56,843 bases of DNA from Bacteroidetes bacterium GWF2_49_14 (GCA_001769295.1 MEOR01000140.1:1-56843); one strand, 5' to 3'; counted from the first letter of the stretch, positions 1 through 8,391 are shown. The notes: generated by a model from the sequence alone, not told the origin. Numbers and translations are program-made.

Positions 1-112
1 CGGCAGGCTTGAAGGGAATATCCAAAGGCTTGCCATCGTGGTTCACGGGATCCTGACATCCTCCGGCGAGCATCAGGCAAAAGGCTATTGAAGCTATTTG
101 GAGTGTTTTCAT
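1..112 (-). CDS. N-terminus of a secreted lipoprotein, truncated by the window edge
   Basis: The minus strand opens with ATG at 112-110 and stays open to the edge, giving 37 residues. They are a lysine-led hydrophobic signal (MKTLQIASIAFCLMLAGGC) ending in a lipobox A-G-G-C, then a polar stretch beginning QDPVNHDGKPLDIP. This predicts an outer-membrane or periplasmic lipoprotein. It starts 14 bases after the stop of the thioredoxin-like gene at 127-744 and is probably in its operon. In Bacteroidota, lipoproteins beside small Cys-rich exported proteins are often 6-bladed beta-propeller proteins, but too little is visible here to assign the family. Confidence 0.6.
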   Translation of the reverse strand, partial: MKTLQIASIAFCLMLAGGCQDPVNHDGKPLDIPFKPA

Positions 113-126
113 TAGTCTTCTGTTTA

Positions 127-744
127 TTAGAAATATCGCTTAGCTATGACCGTAAGATAATCCTCTGTCAGGTTGTCCAGAGCAGGATAAATCGTGTAGT
201 AATGTTCGGCAACCAGGTCGGGACCCGACAGGAAAAAAACAGGATAGTTTAAATCCAGATGCATTTTTACCCCGATTTCCTGAACCCTGAAGAATTGTGC
301 CCTGCATAGGATTTGTTGCCTCTGACTCCAGATCTTTATGGTTTCATCCTCTGCAGAATAAAGGACTAACAGGTGGTCTGCGAGGTCGGCAAATTTTTCC
401 CGGTTCAGCAGGAAAAGTAGTTTCTCAACGCAAGAACTGCAGTTCGAATCTGATAAAAGGAGGATGAGCTTTTTATCATCGCTGAGCAACTGCTTCAGCG
501 GAGAGGACCGGCCATCCATTGACCAAAGGGTAAGGCTACCGTCCAGGGAACCTGCATTTGATTCCATGCCGGTTTTCCAGGTTTTGCTCAGAAATGAATA
601 CTCATCAAATGTTCGTTCCAGGCGAATCCTCGCATCTCCCACTCTTGAGGCGAGCTCCTGAACAGATTGATGGTACTTCCAGATCCAGACACCATTAACA
701 AGAATGAAACTGAAAAAGCCCAGAAAGAGAATTTTCCTGTTCAT
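127..744 (-). CDS. Membrane-anchored thioredoxin-like protein
   Basis: This 205-residue protein has one N-terminal hydrophobic segment (about residues 5-22) that looks like an uncleaved anchor. A polar and partly helical linker follows, then a thioredoxin-like region with the strand-then-CxxC pattern LILLLSDSNCSSC. The CSSC pair suggests a periplasm-facing thiol redox role, but no cis-proline motif could be placed with certainty, so the activity is inferred. The chosen start lies 2 bases past the stop of the Cys-rich gene upstream. An in-frame ATG at 759 would add five residues and overlap that gene by 13 bases. It sits between a Cys-rich exported protein and a lipoprotein, all on the minus strand, so it may act on their disulfides. 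Confidence 0.6.
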   Translation of the reverse strand: MNRKILFLGFFSFILVNGVWIWKYHQSVQELASRVGDARIRLERTFDEYSFLSKTWKTGMESNAGSLDGSLTLWSMDGRSSPLKQLLSDDKKLILLLSDSNCSSCVEKLLFLLNREKFADLADHLLVLYSAEDETIKIWSQRQQILCRAQFFRVQEIGVKMHLDLNYPVFFLSGPDLVAEHYYTIYPALDNLTEDYLTVIAKRYF

Positions 745-746
745 GG

Positions 747-1070
747 CTATTTTTCGCATTTAGGCAGTCCGGAGCAGCCATCCATTGCGCGAAAAGTCTG
801 CTCGCAGCAAGGAACCGATGTGTATTCCGCAACCAGTCGGGTGAAGGCCCCGCCCACCCATCCGAAATGTTCGATATGCTCTCCCGTCCTTATTTTCTGG
901 GTAGATGGCATATAACCCACAAGTACTCCGGGTGGAGGATCGTTTGATGTAGTTGCCTGAACGGGGTCTCCGTCACCGGTTGCAAATGCATTGATGCCAA
1001 TCATGTTGATGGTCAGGATTGCCAACACCAGGATCAGCACTGCCGAACGTTTTAAAAATGCTTTTTTCAT
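747..1070 (-). CDS. Small exported cysteine-rich protein (NVEALA-like)
   Basis: This 107-residue protein has a clear signal peptide (basic MKKAFLKR followed by about 18 hydrophobic residues, then NAFA). The mature part is short, with four cysteines near the C-terminus (a CC pair, then C, then C before the end). The architecture resembles the NVEALA-type small exported proteins of Bacteroidota, which also sit beside lipoproteins and redoxins. The diagnostic NVEALA motif itself is not present, so the family is a guess. It is the first gene of a minus-strand cluster of three. No catalytic motif is visible and the function is unknown. Confidence 0.55.
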   Translation of the reverse strand: MKKAFLKRSAVLILVLAILTINMIGINAFATGDGDPVQATTSNDPPPGVLVGYMPSTQKIRTGEHIEHFGWVGGAFTRLVAEYTSVPCCEQTFRAMDGCSGLPKCEK

Positions 1071-1208
1071 TTTGTGAAGTTTAAAGATTTCCTACTCGTT
1101 TAAGGTTTTTCGGAATCCACCTGTTACAGGTATATTGATGCAGGTTACCGGCCGAAATGGAAAAAAAAGTGAGACTTTTTTTAAATAAACAAAAAATGGT
1201 AAAAAATC

Positions 1209-1216
1209 TACCTTTG
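1209..1216 (+). promoter_or_regulatory. Bacteroidota -7 promoter element for the moeA operon
   Basis: TACCTTTG matches the TAnnTTTG element of Bacteroidota primary-sigma promoters. No convincing -33 TTTG is seen 19 bases upstream. It lies 18 bases before the ATG at 1235, which is why that ATG was preferred over the in-frame ATG at 1157. Confidence 0.4.
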
Positions 1217-1234
1217 TTGGCTAAAGCATTTGGC

Positions 1235-2446
1235 ATGGTAAGATTTGAGGAGGCTCTGGAAATAACTGTAAATCAAGCGATTGTATTCGGTACAGAAGAA
1301 GTCTCGTTCGAAGAGGCTCCCGGACGCATTTTGGCCTCAGACATTCTGTGCGACATGGATATTCCTCCGTTTGACAAAAGTGCAATGGATGGGTATGCCT
1401 GTCGCCGGGCTGATCTGGATTTTCCCCTGGAGGTGATTGAAACCATCCGTGCCGGAATTCAACCGCAAGAATCCATTGGTTCAGGCCAATGTGCTCAGAT
1501 CATGACAGGCGCCGCATTGCCCGCCGGAGCCGATACCGTCATCAAGGTCGAAGATACAGTAGGGGAGGACCCATCGATCCTCCCGCACACCCACACCCAC
1601 ACCCGCCTCCGCCTCATTCGTTTCACCGGCGACAAAACACCTGCAAATATTTGTTATCGCGGGGAAGACCTCAAGGCGGGAGAAATGATTCTTGAGGCGG
1701 GTACCCTGTTAGGCACCCGTCATGTGCCAATCCTGGCGACCGTCGGAGCAGTGACCATCGGAGTGTTCAGATTCCCTTCGGTTGGCGTCCTTGCTACCGG
1801 AACAGAGCTGGTTGAGCCCGGAAACAAGCCCGGGGTTTCACAAATCAGAAATTCCAATGCCTATCAGATGATTGCACAACTCGGAAAGATCGGCATTGAT
1901 GCAGATTATTTCGGGATCGCTCCGGATGATGAAACCGCAACCCGGGAACTGATCAGGGAAGCCCTGAAATCTGATGATATATTGATCCTGAGTGGGGGAG
2001 TATCCATGGGGGAGTACGATTTCGTTCCTTCTGTTCTGGAATCCCTTGGAATTAAAATACACTACAGCAGAATAGCCATCCAGCCTGGAAAACCCACCCT
2101 GTTTGGTACCGGCAGGGGCAAGTATGTTTTTGGACTTCCCGGTAACCCGGTTTCATCCTATTTCACACTTGAACTCCTGGTGAAGCCATTTCTATATCGG
2201 TGCATGGGTCACCATTGGGTTCCACCTTTTCAACGGTTTCAGGCCGGTCAATCGATCATCAGGAAAAAGGCTGACCGTTTAGGATGGATACCCATCAGAA
2301 TAAATACAGACAAACAAATTTTTCCTGTGGAGTATCATGGCTCTGCGCATATTTTTTCACTGAAGAATGCGGATGGCATGATTGCCATTCCGATCGGAAT
2401 AAAGGTCATTGAGGAAGGAGAATGGGTGGATGTTAGACCGATTTGA
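1235..2446 (+). CDS. moeA: Molybdopterin molybdotransferase MoeA
   Basis: This cytoplasmic enzyme inserts molybdate into adenylylated molybdopterin, the last step of Moco synthesis. The 403-residue length fits the family (E. coli about 411). Visible motifs are PPFDKSAMDGYA near residue 44, TGTELV in the central MoCF-binding domain, SGGVSMGEYD near residue 253 and PGKPT near residue 284. The ATG at 1235 was chosen because the sequence aligns with MoeA from there and a -7 promoter element lies just upstream; an ATG at 1157 would add 26 unrelated residues. The domain before the MoCF fold carries a short His/Thr tract (PHTHTHTR) encoded by an ACACCC triplet repeat. It leads the operon moeA-moaA-moaC-mog and overlaps moaA by 17 bases. 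Confidence 0.93.
   Translation: MVRFEEALEITVNQAIVFGTEEVSFEEAPGRILASDILCDMDIPPFDKSAMDGYACRRADLDFPLEVIETIRAGIQPQESIGSGQCAQIMTGAALPAGADTVIKVEDTVGEDPSILPHTHTHTRLRLIRFTGDKTPANICYRGEDLKAGEMILEAGTLLGTRHVPILATVGAVTIGVFRFPSVGVLATGTELVEPGNKPGVSQIRNSNAYQMIAQLGKIGIDADYFGIAPDDETATRELIREALKSDDILILSGGVSMGEYDFVPSVLESLGIKIHYSRIAIQPGKPTLFGTGRGKYVFGLPGNPVSSYFTLELLVKPFLYRCMGHHWVPPFQRFQAGQSIIRKKADRLGWIPIRINTDKQIFPVEYHGSAHIFSLKNADGMIAIPIGIKVIEEGEWVDVRPI
1587..1604 (+). repeat. Three tandem ACACCC hexamers inside moeA
   Basis: Three exact copies of ACACCC encode the alternating THTHT tract of MoeA. As a multiple of three it keeps the frame, so copy-number change would lengthen or shorten the protein by two residues per unit. 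Confidence 0.8.
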
Positions 2447-3230
2447 CAGAGCGATTAACTATCTGAGAATATCGGTCACAGACCGGTGCAATCTCCGTTG
2501 CACCTATTGCATGCCTGCTGGGGGGATCGAACTGATCTCCCATGATGACATACTCCGTTATGACGAAATCATTGAGGTGATTCTTGCAGCTGTCGGTTTT
2601 GGTGTCGACAAAGTCAGGATAACCGGTGGGGAGCCATTGGTTCGCAAGGGGGTTCCCGATCTTGTCAGAATGATATCGGGAATATCGGGCATACGTGACC
2701 TGTCACTTACAACCAATGGAATTCTTTTGGAAAAGTTCGCTCAGGAACTGAAAACAGCCGGACTTCACCGCGTTAATATCAGCCTGGATACCCTTGATCC
2801 GGTGCGTTATGCCGAAATCACCCGGGGAGGGGATCTTAACCAGGTACTGCGTGGCATTGATGCTGCCCTGGAGTCAGGACTTTGGCCGGTAAAGCTGAAT
2901 TGCGTGATCCATTCAACTCCTGATGAGCCGGACGCCAGATCCGTCAGCGAATTCGGCCGGTTAAAGGGAATAGCCGTGCGCTTTATTCATGAAATGGACC
3001 TCGATGGTGGTTTTTTCAAACCCGTCATTGGCGGCGAAGGTGGCAACTGTTCCTCCTGCAACAGATTGCGCCTGACCAGCAACGGATTGATCAAACCCTG
3101 CCTGTTCAGCAACTCCGGATTCAGCATACGTGAACTCGGCCCGCACAAAGCCATTGAACTGGCTCTGGCAAATAAGCCGGAATGCGGATCCGTTAATACA
3201 ACGGGGGAATTCTATAACTTGGGAGGATGA
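2430..3230 (+). CDS. moaA: GTP 3',8-cyclase MoaA, compact form
   Basis: This radical-SAM enzyme converts GTP to 3',8-cyclo-GTP in the first step of molybdopterin synthesis. The first cluster motif CNLRCTYC (C-x3-C-x2-C) follows [10 protein letters not shown]. Others are ITGGEPL, the SLDTL strand, the second cluster site [13 protein letters not shown]...KPC (C-x2-C-x13-C) and a terminal GG needed for activity in the family. The start at 2430 matches the usual MoaA N-terminus ([15 protein letters not shown]); it overlaps moeA by 17 bases. At 266 residues it is roughly 60 shorter than typical MoaA (about 330). The missing part lies mainly between RFIHEMD and the second Cys cluster. All catalytic motifs remain, so it is probably functional rather than broken. 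Confidence 0.88.
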   Translation: MLDRFDRAINYLRISVTDRCNLRCTYCMPAGGIELISHDDILRYDEIIEVILAAVGFGVDKVRITGGEPLVRKGVPDLVRMISGISGIRDLSLTTNGILLEKFAQELKTAGLHRVNISLDTLDPVRYAEITRGGDLNQVLRGIDAALESGLWPVKLNCVIHSTPDEPDARSVSEFGRLKGIAVRFIHEMDLDGGFFKPVIGGEGGNCSSCNRLRLTSNGLIKPCLFSNSGFSIRELGPHKAIELALANKPECGSVNTTGEFYNLGG

Positions 3231-3835
3231 TGGGACAAGGCGAAAGAATAAAGGCAAAAGAAAAAAGAAAGATGACAAAGAGAGGAAGATACGAAGATAT
3301 CAGTAACCCCGGCCTTGAGGCCGGGGACTCACCACACCACCCCAGGCTCGAAGATATCAGTAACCCCGGCCTTGAGGCCGGGGACTCACTGACGCATACC
3401 GACGAGGCGGGCCGGGCCCGGATGGTGGATGTCGGGTCCAAGCCTGACCAGATCAGGTTTGCCAAGGCGGAAGGTTTCATAAGCCTGCAAAAGGAGACCG
3501 TTGAGCTTATCCGCAATAACCTGATGAAAAAGGGCGATGTCCTTACCGTTGCCGAGATTGCCGGAATCCAGGCCGCCAAGAAAACCTCCGATCTTATTCC
3601 CCTGTGCCATCCGTTATTGTTAAATCAGGTTACGGTTAGAGCGCATCTCCTGGAGGGAAAGGTCGAGGTAACCGCCGAAGTCCGGTGTACAGGTCCCACT
3701 GGAGTGGAAATGGAAGCATTAACAGCTGTCACTATTGCCTTACTCACTGTTTACGACATGTGCAAGGCCGTCGACAAGACTATGACAATTTCCGGTATAT
3801 TCCTCCTAAATAAAACAAAGCATGACCTTCCCTGA
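3227..3835 (+). CDS. moaC: Cyclic pyranopterin monophosphate synthase MoaC with an in-frame repeat extension
   Basis: MoaC turns 3',8-cyclo-GTP into cyclic pyranopterin monophosphate. The core starts near residue 55 ([16 protein letters not shown]) and contains [19 protein letters not shown], the [12 protein letters not shown] segment and YDMCKAVDK, all typical of MoaC. The core is about 148 residues, near the family size of 160. The first 54 residues are unlike MoaC: a Lys/Arg-rich stretch and then two copies of [13 protein letters not shown] encoded by the 41-bp palindromic repeats at 3292 and 3349. The start ATG overlaps the moaA stop as ATGA, with a GGGAGG ribosome site just before it. 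The only other in-frame ATGs before the core (3230, 3272) also lie upstream of the repeats. The extension is therefore probably translated. Confidence 0.9.
   Translation: MMGQGERIKAKEKRKMTKRGRYEDISNPGLEAGDSPHHPRLEDISNPGLEAGDSLTHTDEAGRARMVDVGSKPDQIRFAKAEGFISLQKETVELIRNNLMKKGDVLTVAEIAGIQAAKKTSDLIPLCHPLLLNQVTVRAHLLEGKVEVTAEVRCTGPTGVEMEALTAVTIALLTVYDMCKAVDKTMTISGIFLLNKTKHDLP
3292..3332 (+). repeat. 41-bp palindromic element, copy 1, in frame in moaC
   Basis: The 41 bases are identical to those at 3349-3389. Inside, 3307-3326 is a near-perfect inverted repeat with 9-bp arms (CCCCGGCCT and AGGCCGGGG) around TG. The two copies start 57 bases apart, a multiple of three, and are read as [13 protein letters not shown] in MoaC. 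Confidence 0.9.
3349..3389 (+). repeat. 41-bp palindromic element, copy 2, in frame in moaC
   Basis: This is an exact second copy of 3292-3332, with its palindrome at 3364-3383. A 16-base spacer separates the copies. It ends where recognisable MoaC sequence (LTHTDEAG) begins, as if the element was inserted at the original start of the gene and then duplicated. Confidence 0.9.
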
Positions 3836-4334
3836 TCCCTTGCGATTTGTGGTTATTACCCTGAGCGACCGTGCCAGTCGTGGTGAGTATGAAGACCTTA
3901 GCGGCCCGGCAATCAGCAGCCATATCCGTGAGTTTTTCGTCGGGAAGAGTCTCAGTATCGAGGTTGAGAATATCGTCATACCGGATGATCCCGAACAACT
4001 GAGAACCTTGATTCAAAAGTACCGCAGCGATGGAACTGAGATTATTTTTACGACCGGTGGAACAGGAATCGGCCCCAGGGATTTTACTCCGGATGTAGTT
4101 AAGCCATTGCTACATAAGGAAATACCCGGAATCATGGAAATGATCCGGGTAAAGTATGGGTCAGAAAAGCCTGCTGCACTTTTATCCCGCTCCATCGCCG
4201 GTGTTACGGGCAATTCGCTTATTTACTGCATTCCCGGGAGCCGGAAGGCAGTTGCTGAATACTGCAGTGAGATTTTGCCAACCCTCATTCATTCGATCAA
4301 AATGATCAGGGGTATTGACGATCATAGCTGCTGA
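3822..4334 (+). CDS. mog: Molybdopterin adenylyltransferase, MogA/MoaB family
   Basis: This 170-residue MoCF-domain protein adenylylates molybdopterin before MoeA inserts the metal. Visible are the N-terminal strand [16 protein letters not shown], the signature [16 protein letters not shown] and the PGS loop near IPGSRKAV. It overlaps the end of moaC by 14 bases and closes the four-gene Moco operon. No moaD, moaE or mobA is in the window, so the pathway must be completed elsewhere. Whether it is closer to MogA or MoaB cannot be settled by eye. Confidence 0.88.
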   Translation: MTFPDPLRFVVITLSDRASRGEYEDLSGPAISSHIREFFVGKSLSIEVENIVIPDDPEQLRTLIQKYRSDGTEIIFTTGGTGIGPRDFTPDVVKPLLHKEIPGIMEMIRVKYGSEKPAALLSRSIAGVTGNSLIYCIPGSRKAVAEYCSEILPTLIHSIKMIRGIDDHSC

Positions 4335-4339
4335 TCTGG

Positions 4340-5188
4340 CTACTTTTCAATCACCAAACGGGTTGTGAGGATCTGTCCTGCCGCAACCACCTGAACAAAC
4401 CAGATACCCGGACTGATAAAACCGGCCTCAATAACCTCGTGAAGCTGAAGCATATTCTTGAAACTCACGTAGGAAAAATTCTGGCCGATCGTATTGGCAA
4501 AGCGAATCTCACCCGAAGTGGCCCTGGGAAATTTCACATCCAGGATGAAATGCCCGCTATTGGGATTGGGGAAAATGTCAACTGTGGCAGTGGTGATAAC
4601 CTGGCTTCCTCCCATTACAGCCGGATTCGGTTGGCCCGGACTGCCCTTGTCTCCTGCACCATATGCAATCCTGGCAGGGAACCAATTGCCAGGAAGGTCA
4701 TTGGCTGTTGCCTGAACAAAATCAGGATGCAGCTCCATGGATGCACCGGCATTTAAGGGCCAGCCTGTTTCATATGCCACCGCATCGATGATGGTTTCGT
4801 CCGAAAGACAAAGGATGACCTGATCGGCTGTATTGGCCAGGGTAAAGTTTGAATACTGATAATTCCCTTGTACCCCACCGTTCGCCGTGGTGTCCTTGTT
4901 TTTCACCAGAACCCAGTAACCTCCGGGTTGAATAATCAGATCAGCGGAAGAGGTTATCGTGTGCTTGTTTGAACCTTCGTCCTTGATTATCAATCCATTA
5001 ATTAAGACAGCATGGTCGGAGGAATTGAAAATTTCAACCCACTCACCATTGGAATCACTTACAGCTTCCGGATTTGCCATGATCTCGGTGATGATCAGTT
5101 CTCCGGCTCGCGGCAGGGTCTGCGCAGTCAATGCGATCCAATATCCTGCCATGAGGAACGTTACTAAAATGACGTAGCTTTTTTTCAT
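4340..5188 (-). CDS. Secreted lamin-tail domain protein with T9SS sorting tail
   Basis: The 282-residue protein has a signal peptide (residues 1-22, ending LTAQ). A lamin-tail (LTD) domain follows over about residues 29-140: GELIITEIMANPEAV, then NGEWVEIFNSS, then a late VILCLSDETIIDAVAYE. A linker precedes a type IX secretion C-terminal sorting domain from about residue 203 (VDIFPNPNSGHF ... ending LTTRLVIEK). Such tails send proteins through the T9SS to the cell surface or medium. Consistent with this, porT lies at 9156. The gene converges on mog with a 5-base gap and diverges from the nitroreductase across 128 bases. The LTD in exported bacterial proteins often accompanies nucleases or adhesins, but no enzyme domain is present here. 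Confidence 0.85.
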   Translation of the reverse strand: MKKSYVILVTFLMAGYWIALTAQTLPRAGELIITEIMANPEAVSDSNGEWVEIFNSSDHAVLINGLIIKDEGSNKHTITSSADLIIQPGGYWVLVKNKDTTANGGVQGNYQYSNFTLANTADQVILCLSDETIIDAVAYETGWPLNAGASMELHPDFVQATANDLPGNWFPARIAYGAGDKGSPGQPNPAVMGGSQVITTATVDIFPNPNSGHFILDVKFPRATSGEIRFANTIGQNFSYVSFKNMLQLHEVIEAGFISPGIWFVQVVAAGQILTTRLVIEK

Positions 5189-5286
5189 TGTTAAAGAATT
5201 TAAAGGTTTACAATGAATAGGTATGCAGGAATCAGAAGGAAATGGAGAAAATGACAGAAGTTATTTTTGGCCCGATGGATTATCTT

Positions 5287-5294
5287 TATACTTG
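5287..5294 (+). promoter_or_regulatory. Possible -7 promoter element for the nitroreductase gene
   Basis: TATACTTG differs by one base from TAnnTTTG, and a TTTTTG lies 17-18 bases upstream (5264-5269). It sits 22 bases before the ATG at 5317, in the 128-base divergent gap that otherwise holds nothing recognised. Confidence 0.3.
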
Positions 5295-5316
5295 CCGTTA
5301 TAATTAAACCAGATAT

Positions 5317-6069
5317 ATGTCAGATACTATACTCAATCACAGATCAATACGAAAGTTTGAACCACGTCCGCTGCAGCCCGGAATGCTCGACCGGATTCTC
5401 AGTGCTGCCACCCGGGCCTCTACTACCGGAAATATGCAGGTGTACAGCATTATCGTGACAACTGACGAGGAAATCAGGAGGCAGCTCTGGGAGGCTCACT
5501 TCAAACAGGATATGGTTCTTGAAGCCCCTGTCCACCTTACTTTTTGTGCAGATTTTAATCGCTTTTCCAGTTGGTGCAAATTGCGGAATGCAGATCCGGG
5601 TTATGATAACTTCCTCTCTTTTCTCACCGCTGCAATCGATGCAGTTCTCGCCTCGCAGAATGCCGCCCTTGCTGCGGAAGAGGAGGGATTGGGGATCTGC
5701 TACCTCGGTACTGCAACCTGGATGGCTGCCCGGATGATTGATATTCTGAACCTTCCTAAGCTGGTTGTCCCGGTTGCTTCCCTTGTGGTGGGATACCCTG
5801 CAGAGAACCCGCCTCTGACTGATCGCCTTCCGGTTGACGGTGTTGTTCACCGGGAAGTTTACAAGGATTACGATGAGCCGGGTATCAACCATATTTACCT
5901 GGAAAAGGAATCATTGCCGGATACGCTGGAATTACTGAAGATCAATCAAACGGAGACCCTCGCGCAGATTTTCACCGGCAAACGATACACCAGAAAAGAT
6001 AACCGTTTTTTCTCCAGGGCATTCCTTGAAGTTCTGGAAAGGCAGGGTTTTATGATCAATAACGATTAA
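5317..6069 (+). CDS. Nitroreductase-family FMN oxidoreductase
   Basis: This 250-residue flavoprotein resembles the NfsA/FRP branch. Its N-terminus has the FMN-binding HRSIRKFEPRPL, then RASTTGNMQVYSIIV, a dimer/FMN region with AAEEEGLGICYLGT, and VVPVASLVVGYPAENPP. The C-terminal 60 residues (RYTRKDNRFFSR) form the extension typical of NfsA-type enzymes. It would reduce nitro, quinone or flavin substrates with NAD(P)H in the cytoplasm; the true substrate is unknown. It may be co-transcribed with the Omp85 gene that starts one base after its stop. Confidence 0.85.
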   Translation: MSDTILNHRSIRKFEPRPLQPGMLDRILSAATRASTTGNMQVYSIIVTTDEEIRRQLWEAHFKQDMVLEAPVHLTFCADFNRFSSWCKLRNADPGYDNFLSFLTAAIDAVLASQNAALAAEEEGLGICYLGTATWMAARMIDILNLPKLVVPVASLVVGYPAENPPLTDRLPVDGVVHREVYKDYDEPGINHIYLEKESLPDTLELLKINQTETLAQIFTGKRYTRKDNRFFSRAFLEVLERQGFMINND

Positions 6070-6070
6070 A

Positions 6071-7567
6071 ATGCCCTGCATCCGGCTCGCGTTTGTTTAC
6101 TTTCTGCTCCTGATCCTTCAGGGCCCGGATGTACCGGGCCAGTCAGGTAACTCAATCCGGCTCACGGTTGTTTTACCAGGATACCCGGCGGAAGAGCTGC
6201 CGGCCAAATTTAAGAGGCTGGGACTTTCATCCGAAAAAGCCGTGGACGTCAGGGAAATTGAATCCCTGATGGAGAATATTCTCAGGATGTATGAGGATTC
6301 TGGCTATCCGTTTGTTAAGGCCCGCCTGGATACCATCAGGATTTCCGGCAGCGGCCTCAGGGGAACCGTAAGAATAGAAACGGGTGAGCGTGTAACCATA
6401 GACTCGATACTGAACCGGACAGGTTACCGGATCTCACAACGAATACTTTCCCGGGTAACCGGAATTCAGCCGGGAGATCCCTATTCTGAATCGGCCATCA
6501 GGTCCGCTTCAGTCCGATTGTCAGGTATAACCTGGCTCACACAGAAGAAACAGCCCGATATTGGATTTCATGGGCCGTATGCCTCATTGTTTCTTTATCC
6601 CGATAAAGCCGCCTCCAACCGTTTCGACGGATGGATTGGTTTAACACCGGCCCCTGGTTCCGGGAGTACCGTGAATTTTGCCGGCGCACTCGATCTCGGC
6701 CTGCAGAATGTAATCGGTCAGGGTGAAAGCTGGTCGGTTACCTGGAGACGAAACCAGGACCGGTCCCAGCAACTGAAACTGGGCTTTACAATCCCCTGGC
6801 TGGCAGGGTTGCCTTTTGGAATTCAGACCAGCCTGCAGATGTACCGCCAGGATACCAGCTATCTCAACCTGAATCTGGATGCCGGTGTGCCCTATTTTTT
6901 TTCTCCGACAAATCAATTAAACCTGTTTTACCGGGTTAAGCAAAGCAATTTGCTCACAGGGATTTCAATGGCGGAAAGTGGTAATAACCAGTCCTATATC
7001 ACGAGATTGACGGGTATTTCCTGGAATTGGGTCCGGTTGGACCGGCCAATCAGTCCGACAAGGGGATGGCAATTCCTTGCGGAAGCTTCAATCGGTAAAA
7101 AGGAGATTGAAGGTTCTAAGGGTATCAGCCAATCGGAGATGATAGCAGATGCGTCTGCAAATCTTTCTGTTAACCAAAGTATGGTTTTCTCCCTGCGTCT
7201 TCGCGGCGGCGCTTTGATCTCATCCCAATTATTGGAGAATGAGAGTTTTAGAATAGGTGGTGTGCAGGATCTCAGGGGATTTGATGAGGATATCTTCCAT
7301 TCAGATAAGTTTTTGCTCGGTTCGGTTGAGCTGCGCTATTTGCTGGATAAGGCTTCTTATTTGTTACTACTTGCGGATTATGGACTCCTTCACCCGGTTA
7401 CCTTATCAGATCAGCCGTACAAACGGCCGCTTGGGTTAGGGATAGGAGGGCAGTTAAAAACATCCGGAGGTATTTTTCGCATAATCTTCGGTCTGGGAAA
7501 AGAGCCGGATGCCCCCTTTAACCTGCGCACGGGTAAGATCCACATCGGATATGTAGGACTCTTTTAG
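6071..7567 (+). CDS. Omp85-family outer-membrane protein (BamA/TamA-like, short)
   Basis: The 498-residue protein has a signal peptide (to about residue 23, ending VPGQSG). One or two POTRA-like repeats follow (residues 27-165, with LENI-type helix ESLMENILRMYEDSGYPF), then a C-terminal 16-strand-type barrel (about 180-498) ending in an aromatic residue (GYVGLF). The barrel carries the lid-loop motif FRIGGVQDLRGFDEDIF, the Omp85 VRGF signature in the form LRGF. It is shorter than BamA (about 800 residues with five POTRA), so it is an accessory Omp85 protein, not BamA itself. The substrate is unknown. Confidence 0.82.
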   Translation: MPCIRLAFVYFLLLILQGPDVPGQSGNSIRLTVVLPGYPAEELPAKFKRLGLSSEKAVDVREIESLMENILRMYEDSGYPFVKARLDTIRISGSGLRGTVRIETGERVTIDSILNRTGYRISQRILSRVTGIQPGDPYSESAIRSASVRLSGITWLTQKKQPDIGFHGPYASLFLYPDKAASNRFDGWIGLTPAPGSGSTVNFAGALDLGLQNVIGQGESWSVTWRRNQDRSQQLKLGFTIPWLAGLPFGIQTSLQMYRQDTSYLNLNLDAGVPYFFSPTNQLNLFYRVKQSNLLTGISMAESGNNQSYITRLTGISWNWVRLDRPISPTRGWQFLAEASIGKKEIEGSKGISQSEMIADASANLSVNQSMVFSLRLRGGALISSQLLENESFRIGGVQDLRGFDEDIFHSDKFLLGSVELRYLLDKASYLLLLADYGLLHPVTLSDQPYKRPLGLGIGGQLKTSGGIFRIIFGLGKEPDAPFNLRTGKIHIGYVGLF

Positions 7568-7609
7568 AAAATTGACCTATTTTCGCACCACTTAGCACCC
7601 CTAACACAA

Positions 7610-8389
7610 ATGAAAGCTAAACCCGTTATCACTAAGCCAATCGTTCTTATAACCGGTGCAACCTCAGGTATTGGACGTGCCTCTGCCATTCGATTTGCAA
7701 AAGAAGGTTATCGGCTGATTCTCACCGCAAGGCGTGCCGTGACCTTAAAAAAGCTAGGCTCTTATCTTGAAAACCAGTATAAGACAAGTTGTTATACCTA
7801 TCCTTTGGATGTAAGGAAACTCACGGATATCCGAGCTTTTATGGAAACCCTGCCTGCTGAATGGCATCAAATCGGGGTTTTGGTCAATAATGCCGGACTT
7901 GCAGCAGGATTGGATCCTGTTCAGGAAGGCTCAACCGACGATTGGGATCAGATGATCGATACCAACATTAAAGGAATGTTGTACATGACCCGACTGGTCG
8001 CCCCGGGTATGATCGAACGCCGGAAAGGTCATATTATCAATATCGGATCGATTGCCGGCAAGGAGGTTTATCCTAAAGGAGCCGTCTATTGTGCAACCAA
8101 GCATGCCGTGGAAGCACTCACCAAAGGGATGCGGCAGGACCTTGTTCCTTATGGGATCAAGGTTTCCTCAGTTTGCCCGGGGGCGGTAGAGACGGAGTTT
8201 TCATTGGTGCGCTTCAAAGGTGACGAGGAGAGGGCTGATAAGGTATACGATGGTTTTACCCCTTTACAGGCAGAAGACGTGGCGAGCGTGATCCACTATA
8301 TCGTCAGCCGTCCCGCGCATGTGAATATTCAGGATGTCCTCATCATGCCAGCTGCACAAGCCAGCGCTACTATTATTAACCGCCAATAG
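7610..8389 (+). CDS. Short-chain dehydrogenase/reductase (YdfG-like)
   Basis: This 259-residue classical SDR has the NAD(P) motif TGATSGIG near residue 16, an NNAG motif near residue 94, the catalytic Ser (INIGSIAGKEVYPKG) and the YCATK Tyr-Lys pair. The PGAVETEFS loop is typical of the YdfG branch, which oxidises 3-hydroxy acids such as L-allo-threonine or serine with NADP. Basic residues after the glycine motif (TARRAV) favour NADP(H). It lies 42 bases after the Omp85 gene and 2 bases before menG. The substrate is inferred from similarity only. Confidence 0.85.
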   Translation: MKAKPVITKPIVLITGATSGIGRASAIRFAKEGYRLILTARRAVTLKKLGSYLENQYKTSCYTYPLDVRKLTDIRAFMETLPAEWHQIGVLVNNAGLAAGLDPVQEGSTDDWDQMIDTNIKGMLYMTRLVAPGMIERRKGHIINIGSIAGKEVYPKGAVYCATKHAVEALTKGMRQDLVPYGIKVSSVCPGAVETEFSLVRFKGDEERADKVYDGFTPLQAEDVASVIHYIVSRPAHVNIQDVLIMPAAQASATIINRQ

Positions 8390-8391
8390 GT

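Noticed and set aside
1157..1234. Longer moeA start at 1157
   Set aside because: The extra residues do not resemble MoeA and the -7 promoter element at 1209 lies downstream of that ATG.
2430..3230. moaA as a broken gene
   Set aside because: The frame is intact, all catalytic motifs and the terminal GG are present, and it is translationally coupled to both neighbours.
3292..3389. Two identical repeats as a CRISPR array
   Set aside because: Only two copies, a 16-base spacer, no cas genes, and both are read in frame in moaC.
5344..5892. 182-codon open frame on the minus strand
   Set aside because: It is antisense to the nitroreductase gene, which has clear family motifs.
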